Source: Salvelinus alpinus
Taxonomy: Eukaryota > Chordata > Actinopteri > Salmoniformes > Salmonidae
Assembly (NCBI RefSeq): GCF_045679555.1
Contig: NC_092098.1
Coordinates: 15,514,538-15,578,537 of the forward strand
Length of the DNA: 64,000 nucleotides
Direction: 5' to 3'
A program made the translations under genes and the position numbers. Shown here in pieces: positions 1-11,533 of the stretch. Numbering within the stretch: position 1 is the first letter of the stretch; each line of letters begins with the position of its first letter. The notes beneath the pieces were generated by a model. It ran no database searches. It saw only the letters and a list, made by a program, of their open reading frames with translations, and was not told where the DNA came from.

Positions 1-737
1 CCTGCTCCAGAGTACTCAGGACCTCAGAAGGTTCACCTTCTAACAGGACAACAACCCTAAGCACACAGCCAAGACAATGCAGGAGTGGCTTTGGGACAAG
101 TCTCTGAATGTCCTTGAGTGGCCCAGCCAGAGCCCGGACTTGAATCCGATCGATCATCTCTGGAAAGACCTGAATATAGCTGTGCAGCGACACTCCCCAG
201 CCAACCTGACAGACCTTGAGAGGATCTGCAGAGAAGAATGGGAGAAACTCCCCAAATGCATATGTGCCAAGCATGTAGCATCATACCAAAGACTATAGGT
301 TGTAATCGCTCCCAAATGTGTTTCAACAAAGTACTGAGCAAAGGGTCTGAATACTTATGTAAATGTCATATTAAAAAATAAAAAAAATAAAAAAAAATAT
401 TTTGCTTTGTCATTATTTTTTTTTATTTTACCTTTATTTTACTAGGCAAGTCAGTTAAGAACAAATTCTTATTTTCAATGACGGCCTAGGAACAGTGCCT
501 GTTCTGCCTGTTCAGGGGCAGAATGACAGATTTGTACCTTGTCAGCTCGGGGATTTGAACTTGCAACCTTTCGGTTACTAGTCCAACGCTCTAACCACTA
601 GGCTACCCTGCCGCCCCAAGGTATTGTGTGTAGATTGATGAGGATAAAATACAATTTCATCAATTTTAGAATAAGGCTGTAACGTAACAAAATGTGGAAA
701 AAGTCAGGGGGTCTGAATACATTCCGAATGCACTGTA
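1..737 (+). mobile_element. Tc1-like transposon, 3' part, interrupted by a SINE
   Basis: The left end is cut by the window. It encodes the transposase C-terminus with SPDLNPIDHLWKDL (DDE catalytic region) at 126-170 and ends with the terminal repeat reading GGGTCTGAATAC ... GAATGCACTGTA. The element is inactive here: only the end of the gene is present and a SINE splits the 3' flank. Confidence 0.85.
416..617 (-). mobile_element. HpaI-type tRNA-derived SINE nested in Tc1
   Basis: Read on the minus strand: a tRNA-like head (CTAGTGGTTAGAGCGTTGG), the GAGCTGACAAGGTA body and the tail ending in TAGTAAAATAAAGG. The Tc1 3' flank resumes at GGTATTGTGTGTAG right after it. Confidence 0.85.
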
Positions 738-1312
738 TGCCAGTTAGGCTCTACACCGGTTATAAAGCAGATTAATGTGGTTAATTTACAAATATGTTAT
801 TTGGCCTCTTTAGTTGTGATACAGACCTTCTCAAAACATATAGGCCTATAGGTTAGGATACATGAGGTGTGTGACTATGATTTGAAAAAGTAAATAAAAA
901 AGATGGGCATCATTCACAAGTGATGGGTGACAATATTAGCCTATCAAACTATTCTTAATTTAATGTTGTCTTTACATATATGTGTGATAATAATTATGAT
1001 TTTAGGGGGCATGGGGGGAAAAAAACAATTATGTACTTAAGTTGCGAATGGAGGACGCTTTTCCATTTTTTCCCTTTTCCATGCCAGCAGGTAGGCTCTA
1101 CTCCTGTTGTAGCGAAGCAATGTGCTTAATAGTTGAGAAATAAATATAGTAGGTCTAGCCTATAGAAATCTGATGGGATCCTCTGTTTTCTCACGCAATT
1201 GCATAGCCTATAGAAATGTTGCCCAACATGAGCTCATAGGCACTCATGAAGTGTTTGATTAAACAGCCATCACTAACATTGAGTGGCTGCTGCCAACATA
1301 CTGACTCAACTC

Positions 1313-1797
1313 TAGCCACTTTAATAATGGAAAAATGTATGTAATAAATGTATCACTAGCCACTTTAAACAATGCCACTTTATATAATGTTTTCATACCC
1401 TACATTACTCATCTCATATGGATATACTGTACTCTATACCATCTACTGCATCTTGCCATCTTGATGTAATTAAATGTATCACTAGCCACTTTAAACAATG
1501 CCACTTTATATAATGTTTTCATACCCTACATTACTCATCTCATATGTATATACTGTACTCTATACCATTTACTGCATCTTGCCTATGCCGTTCGGCCATC
1601 AGTCATTCATATATTTTTATGTACATATTCTTATTCATTCTTTTACACTTGTGTGTATAAGGTAGTTGTTGTGAAATTGTTAGGTTAGATTACTTGTTAG
1701 ATATTACTGCATGGTCGGAACTAGAAGCACAAGCATTTCGCTACACTCGCATTAACATCTGCTAACCATGTGTATGTGACAAATCAAATGTGATTTT
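1313..1797 (+). repeat. retroelement 3' tail with 126 bp tandem duplication
   Basis: Ends with CACAAGCATTTCGCTACACT ... ATGTGTATGTGACAAAT, a tail also found at 26019-26225 and 41320-41495. The block at 1346-1471 is repeated almost exactly at 1472-1580. Lies in usp32 intron 7. Confidence 0.75.
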
Positions 1798-2195
1798 CTA
1801 TTACATTTGCGCGAGTGATTACAGGAACAATAGAGTGCTGAGTACCAGGCAGTTAGCAAGTTTAGTAGGCTACTAATGACCATCGGCAGCATCAGAGCTT
1901 GGAGAAGCCTAATTACGTGACAAACGATCACATGGAATTTGACTGCGGTCATGACTCGTGACTATTGGTGTCCCCATAACAGTCACATCACCATAACAGC
2001 CCTAGGTGTGACGTCACTACATCCAGCTGTTTTGAATCGACACAAGATAGTTTAATAGAAACGCACTGTAGCAGGCAATTCTCGTATCTATTTTCTAACT
2101 GTAAAAAAAAAAACACTGGACAAGTTAATAGAAACATTGCTAACGTAATGAAGAAATGACAAACAGCAAGGATTAATGCTTGTGTATCCACTTAC

Positions 2196-2303
2196 ACTTC
2201 TGTCTCTCTGCCAAAGGCCCTCTGCAGCAAGCAGATAGGCCACACGAGATTTCCTTGAAATCTATGTGATTGTCCCTGTTTTCATCAAAGGCATGAAACA
2301 AAC
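2196..2303 (-). CDS. usp32: usp32 exon 7 (EF-hand exon)
   Basis: 108 nt, residues 235-270. Carries a canonical 12-residue EF-hand loop, [12 protein letters not shown], with Ca-binding side chains at positions 1, 3, 5 and 12. Donor GTAAGT; the next exon is beyond the left edge. Confidence 0.94.
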
Positions 2304-5300
2304 CTGGACACAAAGAGAAACGTTGAAAATGGAAGTAGTAACGATTGCCTTCAAAATAAGTATCCAATAAATAAATCCTGTGTATTCTCTTACCTTCACT
2401 TAGGGATGCATGAATAGGGGGAGAAACTAAAGGGACAAAGGTTTCCAGGTCAAATCGGCCGGTCCGAGACTGAGCTTTCAGCAGCCAGTATCTCTTCTCC
2501 AGGTCAATGATATCCGATTCCTCTACTGCAAGAGAAAAATCAATAAGCGGCATGACAAGACTAGTGATCATATCGGACCCTTAGCCTAGGCTATTGTTTA
2601 GTATATCTCCCAAAGGCTCAGGATGAGCGTCACTCACAGTGTGTTACTCCAGCCAAGGTCTGGTAGAAGGTGGGTGTGTCACTATCGTCTGTCAGAGTGA
2701 CACACACCCCACTGGACAGGAGCCAGCGGGAGAAGGTGAAAGCATCCTTGTTCTGCAGGAGCCAGCTCTTAAATTTCTCATAATTTACCTTCTCACCCTG
2801 GTAAAGAAAAGAACAAAAGGTGCAATTATCTTTCTGTGTTAAGTAGCATTAGCAGCCCTGTGCACTTGGTTAAACAGATAAGAAAGCCTAGGTGTGCTAA
2901 GTCCTGTCAGCAGTTTACAATTAGATAAGGCATGAGGATAGATTAGGATGTGGCATTATTTTGTAGTGAACAGATGTTGCAGATAAAAATAGACCTAGTA
3001 ATAGAACAAAAAGGTAGCCTAATAAGTAACGGGCCACTGAATGGTAATAACAGATTTGCACCCACCCTGGAGGTCATATGTGAAAACATGGCTGTCAAAA
3101 GTTGAGTTAAAAACAGTAAAATACATATTCAATCAACTAAGGCATACGAGCGGACCTCTGAGAAACACTTCCTGAGAGAAAGTGGGATCTCTCCATCCAC
3201 GGTCTGCAGCATGCTTTCCATGTCCTCTCGCGTTGCATGATTGCCCGAATCACTGGCAAACAGACTGAAAATGTCTGAAGGAGAACCACAAAAGAAGCTT
3301 AGCCTGTTATGCAACTCAGTCACATGTGATATTTACAAGGGGATGAATCACAGAAGATATTTTCAAGAAAATAAATGACATACCACTCTAAAAACTAAGT
3401 GTGAAGATGGTTTAAACTTTGTTTAAATATTATTCTAACAGAGATCCTATTGAATTATTTATATTATTCTATGATTATTCTTGAAATTACATGGTCAACA
3501 CAAACATCTGTAGTGGTTTCATAAGTCTGTCTTACAATACTCACATTTAGCTTTTTCCTCATCACGTCCTCTAGTCAAGAGAACCAGCCCAACAATGAGG
3601 TTGTTGAAGTGCAGGCCTTTAGGGGTCCCGCCGAATGAGCTGTATATCACCTAGAGACAGGGGAAGGGAGCTGGGTTGAGTTCAGGTAAACATGTCAACT
3701 CATTCATGCCCAGTCCTGACCTACTTTCTTTGACAGGTTGTTGTTTTTTGTAGAGTGACCACTGTTGTAGAAATCATTTTTTTTCTTTTCACGAAAGTGC
3801 TGTTTGAATGAATGCTTACGAGCCTGCTGCTGCCTACCACCGCTCAGTCAGACTGCTCTATCAAATCATAGACTTAATTATAACATAATAACACACAGAA
3901 ATACGAGCCTTAGGTCATTAATATGGTAGAATCCGGAAACTATCATCTCGAAAACAAGACGTTTATTCTTTCAGTGAAATACGGAACCGTTCCGTATTTT
4001 ATCTAACGGGTGGCATCCATAAGTCTAAATATTCCTGTTACATTGCACAACCTTTAATGTTATGTCATAATTACGTACAATTCTGGCAAATTAGGCGGCC
4101 CAAACTGTTGCATATATACTGACTCTGCGTGCAATGAACGCAAGAGAAGTGACACAATTTCACCTGGTTAATATTGCCTGCTAACCTGGATTTCCTTTAG
4201 GTAAATATGCAGGTTTAAAAATATATACTTCTGTGTATTGATTTTAAGAAAGGCATTGATGTTTATGGTTAGGTACACATTGGAGCAACGATACGCACCG
4301 CATCGATTATATGCAACGCAGGACACGCTAGATAAACTAGTAATATCATCAACCATGTGTAGTTAACTAGTGATTATGATTGATTGATTGTTTTTTATAA
4401 GATAAGTTTAATGCTAGCTAGCAACTTACCTTGGCTTCTACTGCATTCGCGTAACAGGCAGGCTCCTCGTGGAGTGCAATGTAATCAGGTGGTTAGAGCG
4501 TTGGACTAGTTAACTGTAAGGTTGCAAGATTGAATCCCCCGAGCTGACAAGGTAAACATCTGTCGTTCTGCCCCTGAACGAGGCAGTTAACCCACCGTTC
4601 CTAGGCCGTCATTGAAAATAAGAATGTGTTCTTAACTGACTTGCCTAGTTAAATAAAGATTAAATAAAGGTGTAAAAAAATAAAATAATAATAATAAATA
4701 CCGATATCCGATTGTTAAGAAAACTTGAAATCGGCCCTAATTAATCGGCCATTCCAATTAATCGGTCGACCTCTAATAGTGATGCAGGTCTTTAGATGTT
4801 GTACACGTGAAAGAGTCATTCAGAACTTTATCCGCAACGTTATATTCAATGTTGTTGTGACTCGAGCAATACCTCACCGTCTATCCTAACAGTAGGCTAC
4901 ACGGATAATGTTAGATAGGGGAAACAGCTCGATGTGCACAAAATGGTATAAAACGATGCGGATAAAGTTCGGAATGACCATTTCCATGTGTACAACATCT
5001 AAAGACCTGTGTCACTATACTGAGAGCGTTTCAGTTTTTAAAAGGATGTATGTGTGTTTTTGAAGCATTTGTTCATGTTTTTTGAGCCCCCATACTGCAC
5101 AACGAGGATTTGGAATTGAATTAGTGGTTGGGGTAAGTTTCTCAAAATCAAGGGAAATTGCAACAACAAAAAGTGTCTGGACCCTTCTATAACATTCCAT
5201 TTACATAAAAACATCTCTGTTAGTCACTTGGGTAACCAAAATTTGACTACTGATTAGACATACACTGAGTGTACAAAACATTAAGAACACCTGCTCTTTC

Positions 5301-8300
5301 CATAACCTGTGAATCCAGGTGAAAACTATGATCCCTTATTGATGTCACATTAAATCCACTTAAATCAGTACAGATGAAGGGGAGGATACAGGTTAAAGGA
5401 TTTTTAAGCCTTAAGACAATTGAGACATGGATTGTGTATGTGTGCCATTCAGAGCCTGATTTAAGTGCCTTTGAAGGGGGTATGTAAGTAGGTGCCAGGC
5501 GCACTGGTTTGTTTCAAGAACTGCAACGATGCTGGGTTTTTTCTGGTCAACAGTTTCCCGTGTGTATCAAGAATGGTCCCCCACCCAAAGGACATCCAGC
5601 CAACTTGACACCTGTGGGAAGCATTGGAGTCAACATGGGCCAGCATCCCTGTGGAACACTTGACACCTTGTAGAGTCCATGCCCCGACGAAATGAAGCTG
5701 TTCTGAGGGCAAAAGTTATGCTCGACATAATTTCACTGTCAAGCATAAGTGAAATTATGAAGAAAAAGGGCGAAACCCAATCATCACATGCTCTGACTTG
5801 CAGGACCACATTCCAAAAGCTGTTAGGAAGAGTCAAGCCCGTTTGCTGCTAATGTGAACTAACATTGGAAGAGCACAATAGGCTACAATCCCTCCCATCA
5901 GACTGGGGCCCTCTATCAGTTGAAATAGGCTCACCTCAGCAACCCTGGGTGGTACGACGTCTCCCAGCACCTCCCTGAGGAAGCACTGCTGGCTCATATA
6001 ACAGGACAGGCCACTGGTCCTGCGGAAGGCATCCTTCAGACGCTGGAGCTCCACATCAGTGACTGGGAGGGAGAGAGAAACCGTAAGTGTTTAGAAAATA
6101 TAAATCGCTTTTCTGTAAATGAAACACGGACCATGGTTATGGCAGAGCATCAAACCATGGTCACGGCAGAGCATCAAACCATGGTCACCAATACAAGCAA
6201 AGGCTATCTGCTTAACTCCTTTACCCCAACCACCATGGCTGTTAAATTGTATTACAATAGCAACCATCATAACTAAAATCAGGGCCTAACACAAACAGAT
6301 TTTTCATCAGCCAAAATATTTTTGGGGACATAATTACACACAACCCCCCGCCCAAAAAAGATGAGCATGCTTTGTAATGTTTCTTACACAATAAATGTAT
6401 TACTAGTAAAAAGTGATGTGGTAAATTGATACATTTTATTTCATTTTTTGGGGAGGTTCCCGTGGCAACAAGGGCAGGTCACTCAAGCCGCTCGAGTCCT
6501 CAGTGACAGTGTGCCTATTAGATAAAGAATCTGACTAGGGGCGGCAAGTAGCCTAGTGGTTAGAGCGTTGGGCCAGTAACCGAAAGGTTTTTGGATCACA
6601 TCCCCGAGCTGACGAGATAAAAATCTGTCGTTCTGCCACTGAACAAGGGGTAAGCCGTCACTGTAAATAAAAATGTGTTAACTTACTTGCCTAGTTAGGT
6701 TAAATAAAATAGTAGCCGATGCTAGCACTTGAAGCAAACATTGAAAAACAATCTTTCTTGTGAACAAAACAAAGGTAAATAACCAAGAAACACAATAACA
6801 AAGTCTCACTTTAGTACGTGAGTAAATTAGATCAACTTTTATGCATGTGCACAGCACTTCTAAAAATGTACCTTCAGCCCATCAATCAGTGCACACAGCT
6901 CCCCACCCAGGCAGTATTGCTGCGCGTTGCACAAGGTGGGATATATATCATAGGATTAGTATTTGTGTGAGATTCACTTCCAGCTACGAAACAAAACGAC
7001 AAACACTTTGAAAACTGCTGCATTAATTTAGCTATAAAATGTGCTCATACTTGACTTATTGACTGCAGGTGAAGCCCTGACCACCTGCCAACGTGGCTGG
7101 TGAAATAGACATCTGACCCATCAATGCCAAAATCTACTCACATTTGGCAGGTGTTAATTTTAGGCCCTGTAACTTATCAATAATTGTAGGAAGATGCATC
7201 TCTGCGACCCAAAGGAAATGGCAAAATTACTAATACCCGACTGTTATTGATGAAGACTGTCATGAAAATAACATAACCGTACGAGTACGAGTACAGTACG
7301 AGTCAAAAGTTTACACATGTACTCATTCAAGGGTATTTATTTGTACTATTTTCCACATTGTAGAATAATAGTAAAGGCATCAAAACTATGAAATAACACT
7401 TGAAGGAGTTCCAACATATGCTGAGCACTTATTGGCTGCTTTTCCTTCACTCTGTGGGCTCAACTCATCCCAAACCCTCTCAATTGGGTTGAGGTCGGGT
7501 GATTGTGGAGGACAGGTCATCTGATGCAGCACTCCATCTCTCTCCTTCTTGGTCAAATAGCCCTTACACAGCCTGGAGGTGTGTTGGGTCATTGTCCTGT
7601 TGAAAAACAAATCATAGTCCCACTAAGCGCAAACCAGATGGGATGGCGTATCGTTGCAGAATGCTGTGGTAGTCATGCTGGTTAAGTGTGCCTTGAATTC
7701 TAAATAAGTCAGACAGTGGCACCAGGAAGGCACCCCCACACCATCACACCTCCTCCTCCATGCTTCACGGTGGGAACCACACATGCGGAGATCATCCTTT
7801 CACCTACTCATCGTCTCACAAAGACACGGCGGTTGGAACCAAAAATCTCAAATTTGGACTCATCAGACCAAAAGACAGATTTCCACCAGTCTAATGTCCA
7901 TTGCTCGTGTTTTTTGGCCCAAGCAAGTCTCTTCTTCTTATTGGTGTCTTTTAATAGTGGTTTCTTTGCAGCAATTCGACCATGAAGGCCTGAGTCACAC
8001 AGTTGAGATATGCGTTATTTGAATTCTGTGAAGCATTTATTTGGGCTGCAATTTCTGAGGCTCTGCAGCAGAGGTAACTCTGGGTCTTCCATTCCTGTGG
8101 CGGTCCTCATGAGAACCAGTTTCATCATAGCGCTTGATGGTTTTTGCGACTGCACTTGAAGAAACCTTCAAAGTTCTTTAAATTTTACCTTCATGTCTTA
8201 AAGTAATGATGGACAGTTGTTTCTCTTTGCTTATTTGTACTGTTCTTGCCATAATATAAACTTGGTCTTTCACCAAATAGGGCTATCTTCTGTATACCAC

Positions 8301-11133
8301 CCCTACCTTGTCACAACACAACTGATTGGCTTAAACACATTAAGAAGGAATGAAATTCCACAAATTAACTTTTAACAAGGCACACCTGTTAATTGAAATG
8401 CATTCTAGAAAACTACCTCATGAAGCTGTTTGAGAGAATTCCAAGAGTGTGCAAAGCTGTCATCAAGGCAAAGGGTGGCTCCTTTGAAGAATCTCAAATA
8501 TAAAATATATATTGATTTGATTAACGCTTTTTGTTACTACATAATTCCATGTGTTATTTCATAATTTTGATGTCTTCACTATTATTCTACAATGTAGAAA
8601 ATAGTACAAATAAAGAAAAACCCTGGAATGAGTAGGTGTCCAAACTTTTGACTGGTACTGTATATATTTATTTTAGTTATTTAACTAGGCAAGTCATTTA
8701 AGAACAAATTCCTATTTACAATGACAGCCTACTGGGGAACAGTGGGTTAACTACCTTGTTAATAGAAATACATTTCGCCGTATGTATTTTTAGATATAGG
8801 CCTATTATAAATGCGTATTGTTGATGCGTCCCCATATTTATTGCAAAAAGAAGTACATAACTTGAAACTACATATTATTTTGACAGAGGTAATGAACTTT
8901 CCATTGATCAGCACAGCAATTGATAAAACATAACCATGTTTGAAACACAAGTGATTCTGAGCTTAATTAAATATTACACAGGTAAGCTAACAGTTACAGA
9001 AATCAGGAATGCAGACAGGCTCTATCTGAGCTACTGTGTCCAACACACCACCACTTTCTGTTATGATGGGCAACTACTGACCAAAAAAAGGATGTTATTA
9101 TGATTACATGTTTTGCTAAAATAAAGGTTTAAGGAAATACAGGCAGGCACCACATTACTACAAGAAAAAACAGCTCAATCAAGCCTGATGGTATTGTAAG
9201 TATAAAAGCAAAGCTTGCATTCAATTAATTTTAAAAAGTATGAAAAAGTAGCGTAATGGGATAATGTCAAACTGTGGTGTGTGAAGAATCCAATACTTTA
9301 CCTTGTATGCGGTACAAATCACATTATTGTGGAAGCACCTCCTCTAAGAGTTCAAATTAGGCTGTTTGAGAAGGTTTGAATTCTAAGCAACCTGCCTACT
9401 CATACGTAATTTGAAGCACAATACCAACATAGCTATTGTAGTAGGTCAAAGTGGTGTGCTGGAAAACTTGGTAGAGCATGGGTGGAATAGACATTGTGGT
9501 GCTCATGTGAATTTCTTTTCTTTTTCGTCTTCAGACCAATGCATATTCTTACTTAAAACTTTTTTTTTATCATCATGAATATGATAAAATGAAACATTGG
9601 CACAGCACCAGACAGACAATGTCAACGATACAGTACTGGCCATCATCGTCGTCAGTATAACTACTACTAGTTAGCTCTGTCAGCTCTAACTACCGGTAGG
9701 GCTCTAGAGTGGTGCCTCGGTCTAAGGCATGCATCTCAGTGCTAGAGGCATCACTACAGACCCTGGTTTGATCCTGGGCTGTATCACAACTGATTGGGAG
9801 TCCCATAGGGCGGCGCACAATTGACCCAATGTCGTCCGGGGTAGGGTTTGGCAGGGGTAGGCCATCATTGTAAATAAGAAATAATTATTAACTGACTAGT
9901 TAAATACAAATAAAAACAATTAAAATATGGCCAGTTGCTGTTCCAGCGCTAGGCTAGGCCTGAATATCATAACATACCATGAATATGATAAATTGAAAAC
10001 TTAGAACACCAGAAAGACACAGGGTTTGTTGATAAATTCACTCTGACTATCTTTGCACTCTACACACACGTACATTGTAATATTGTTGCATGGTGGTATT
10101 ATACATTTTGCATTGTAGATATATAGTGGTGTAATTATGTTATATTATGTACTGTTTTATATGTAATGTAAGTGCCTTGGACCCTAGGAAGAGTCGGGGA
10201 TCCCTAATAAATACAAATACTCCGATTTAAAAGCACTTTTGTCCGAGCGTGCCAGAGCGAAGAATAACAGACTTAATAATTAACGCCCAACACCCGTTGA
10301 ATATGACTCTTGCCAGTAAACGTATGCAAAAAAAAAACGTTATTAAATTGACAATGTATCGCAGTGCTAGCTGTGCCACTAGAGATTCTGGGTTCGAGTC
10401 CAGGTTCTGCGGTGGCCGGCCGCGACCGGGAGACCCAATTGGCCCAGTACCATCGGTTTGGCTGGGTTGCGTTTCGGAGGACGCACGGCTCTCGACCTTC
10501 GCCTCTCCCGAGTCCATACTGGAGTTGCAGCGATGAGACAAGACTATAACTACCAATTGGATACCACGAAATTGGGGAGAAAACGGGTAAAATTGACAAT
10601 GTCAACAAACAGCTAGCGTTAGCCTCTCAGTGCAGCTGCTACTTGGTGGTGTCATTCATGCACTTCTAGATGACAGGGCACTGACAGTTACTGTAGACAG
10701 CTAACTACCAGTAGCTCTAGGCCTTATTTTCCGGTCGTTGGCCTCTCCCCAATACCTATGTCATCATCAACCTATCCTGATCCCGAGGGCAGTACTGTAA
10801 AGTACATTTTTTGGGGTAAAAAAAAAGAATAGTATGTAAACTAGCTAACCGCAGTACTGCGTCTTATTACCGTTAATGATAGCCTGAAGCTAGCAGTACT
10901 AACTACCCATTTAAATTAAACCTTAGTCCACTAACGTTAGCTAGCTAGTAACGTTAGCAACGTATTACCCATCCAACAGAGCTAGCATAAGCTAAGTTAG
11001 CCAGCTAGCTAATGAATCTAACGCTAATGTTGACAGCTAGCTAGCCAAGGTTAGCAAATTGTCAATTATGTTTACCTCTGTTGATAGCCTCGTCATACGA
11101 AAGGAAACCTATCCTTGACTCTTTGGCTCCCAT
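2196..11133 (-). CDS. usp32: usp32, ubiquitin-specific protease 32, N-terminal exons 1-7 (gene continues left of window)
   Basis: Seven exons with GT/AG borders and consistent phases join into 270 codons that read as the N-terminus of USP32, a large membrane-associated deubiquitinase. The start is the ATG at 11133, giving a protein beginning [13 protein letters not shown] as in the human protein, with the N-terminal Gly-2 typical of a myristoylation signal. Recognisable blocks are [15 protein letters not shown] (exon 2), the two short domains rich in Leu/Phe (exons 3-5), and a complete EF-hand loop [12 protein letters not shown] in exon 7. The DUSP and catalytic USP domains lie outside the window. 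Exons: 11076-11133, 5935-6062, 3545-3650, 3156-3274, 2638-2797, 2394-2525, 2196-2303. Introns are filled with Tc1, hAT and SINE copies. The exon 4 donor is weak (GTCCGC). No frame break was seen. Family identity is from recall of the human sequence, not a search. Confidence 0.93.
2394..2525 (-). CDS. usp32: usp32 exon 6
   Basis: 132 nt, residues 191-234, containing [20 protein letters not shown], which matches human USP32 residue for residue as I recall it. Donor GTAAGA. Confidence 0.94.
2638..2797 (-). CDS. usp32: usp32 exon 5
   Basis: 160 nt, residues 138-190, reading [15 protein letters not shown] and [20 protein letters not shown]. Donor GTGAGT. Confidence 0.93.
3156..3274 (-). CDS. usp32: usp32 exon 4
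   Basis: 119 nt, residues 98-137, reading [17 protein letters not shown] and then SLRKCFSE. Phase arithmetic with exons 3 and 5 is exact, but the donor is GTCCGC, which departs strongly from consensus after the GT. Confidence 0.88.
3545..3650 (-). CDS. usp32: usp32 exon 3
   Basis: 106 nt, residues 63-97, reading [17 protein letters not shown] followed by [18 protein letters not shown]. Acceptor TCTAG, donor GTGAGT. Confidence 0.92.
3785..4775 (+). mobile_element. hAT-like element, 5'-truncated copy
   Basis: Closely matches the right-hand part of the complete element at 46666-48392 and shares its right terminus ATCGGTCGACCTCTA. The left terminus is missing. It carries a SINE at the same internal position as the other copy. 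Lies in usp32 intron 2. Confidence 0.8.
4486..4677 (+). mobile_element. HpaI-type SINE inside the hAT-like copy
   Basis: GGTGGTTAGAGCGTTGGAC head, GAGCTGACAAGGTAA middle, tail TTGCCTAGTTAAATAAAG. The same insertion is present at 48120-48303. Confidence 0.85.
4776..5018. mobile_element. palindromic MITE, 243 bp, with ~70 bp inverted arms
   Basis: The left arm (ATAGTGATGCAGGTC ... CTTTATCCGCAACG) is the reverse complement of the right arm ending at 5018, with scattered mismatches. It abuts the end of the hAT copy directly. Confidence 0.75.
5261..5715 (+). mobile_element. truncated copy of a short CACTGAGTGTACA-ended DNA element
   Basis: Starts TACACTGAGTGTACAAAACA and parallels the complete 503 bp element at 26605-27107, but has no right terminus. 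usp32 intron 2. Confidence 0.75.
5935..6062 (-). CDS. usp32: usp32 exon 2
   Basis: 128 nt, residues 20-62; enters in phase 1 (G|TC) and leaves in phase 0 with donor GTGAGC. Encodes [13 protein letters not shown] and [13 protein letters not shown] blocks of the family. Confidence 0.92.
6537..6709 (+). mobile_element. HpaI-type SINE
   Basis: GGGGCGGCAAGTAGCCTAGT head with tRNA-like A and B boxes, tail TTGCCTAGTTAGGTTAAATA. Lies in usp32 intron 1. Confidence 0.85.
7294..8660 (-). mobile_element. Tc1-like transposon, full length, decayed
   Basis: Inverted ends CAGTACGAGTCAAAAGTTT and AAACTTTTGACTGGTACTG bound 1367 bp. A minus-strand reading frame keeps [14 protein letters not shown] from the DDE region (about 7440-7500); other parts are frameshifted. 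usp32 intron 1. Confidence 0.85.
8673..8760 (-). mobile_element. SINE 3' tail fragment
   Basis: Reverse-oriented tail reading TTAAATGACTTGCCTAGTTA on the minus strand, with no tRNA-like head. Confidence 0.65.
8761..9689. other. usp32 intron 1 sequence, nothing recognised
   Basis: A/T-rich and without open frames that resemble proteins; no repeat family was recognised. Confidence 0.5.
9690..9925 (+). mobile_element. tRNA-derived SINE, diverged
   Basis: GGTGCCTCGGTCTAAGGCAT head, CATAGGGCGGCGCACAATTG body, and a tail like that of HpaI-type SINEs (TGTAAATAAGAA ... ACTAGTTAAATAC). Confidence 0.75.
10100..10222 (+). repeat. LINE 3' end fragment
   Basis: TTGGACCCTAGGAAGAGTCG then GGGGATCCCTAATAAATAC, the same 3' terminus as the LINE at 58560-61021. 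Confidence 0.7.
10345..10600 (+). mobile_element. SlmI-type SINE
   Basis: GCAGTGCTAGCTGTGCCACT leucine-tRNA-like arm, GGCCGCGACCGGGAGACCC, and tail CCAATTGGATACCACGAAAT then TGGGGAGAAAA. Sits about 480 bp downstream of the usp32 start, in intron 1. Confidence 0.8.
11076..11133 (-). CDS. usp32: usp32 exon 1 (coding part)
   Basis: 58 nt encoding residues 1-19 plus one base ([19 protein letters not shown]). Donor is GTAAAC. The ATG is the first in frame with the family N-terminus. Confidence 0.93.
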
Positions 11134-11351
11134 GCTTTCCTCATTTCATAGCAGCAGCCTTACAAATATAAAAGGCAGCTAGCAACTGCTTTGTTCGTTT
11201 ATCTAGCTTGTACACTGCGGTCAAAACTATCTAATTATGTCTAGCTAGCCTTGCGTATACCGAAGCTTTGCCGATGCCTCTTCGACTAAAAGTCACGTGA
11301 TCACCTGTCAAGGCCAATAGTATCCAGCTGCAGCAGGCAGTGACTATTGCC

Positions 11352-11523
11352 GCGTTCAAAACAACTGGGACCTCGGATAACTAAATCAGGGCTTTCAAGA
11401 CCGCTAGGTACTCGGGGAAAAAACGATACAGTATTTCTAAAGCTCCGACTTTCCAACCTGAAGATCACCGACTTCATGATTTGACCTCGGTTATTTTCGA
11501 GTTCCCATTTGTCTTGAAAACAC
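11352..11523. mobile_element. MITE, 172 bp, upstream of usp32
   Basis: Termini GCGTTCAAAACAACTGGGAC and GAGTTCCCATTTGTCTTGAA are imperfect inverted repeats. The centre keeps CTCCGACTTTCCAACCTGAA, common to this family in fish. Confidence 0.65.
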
Positions 11524-11533
11524 CATAAATCTA

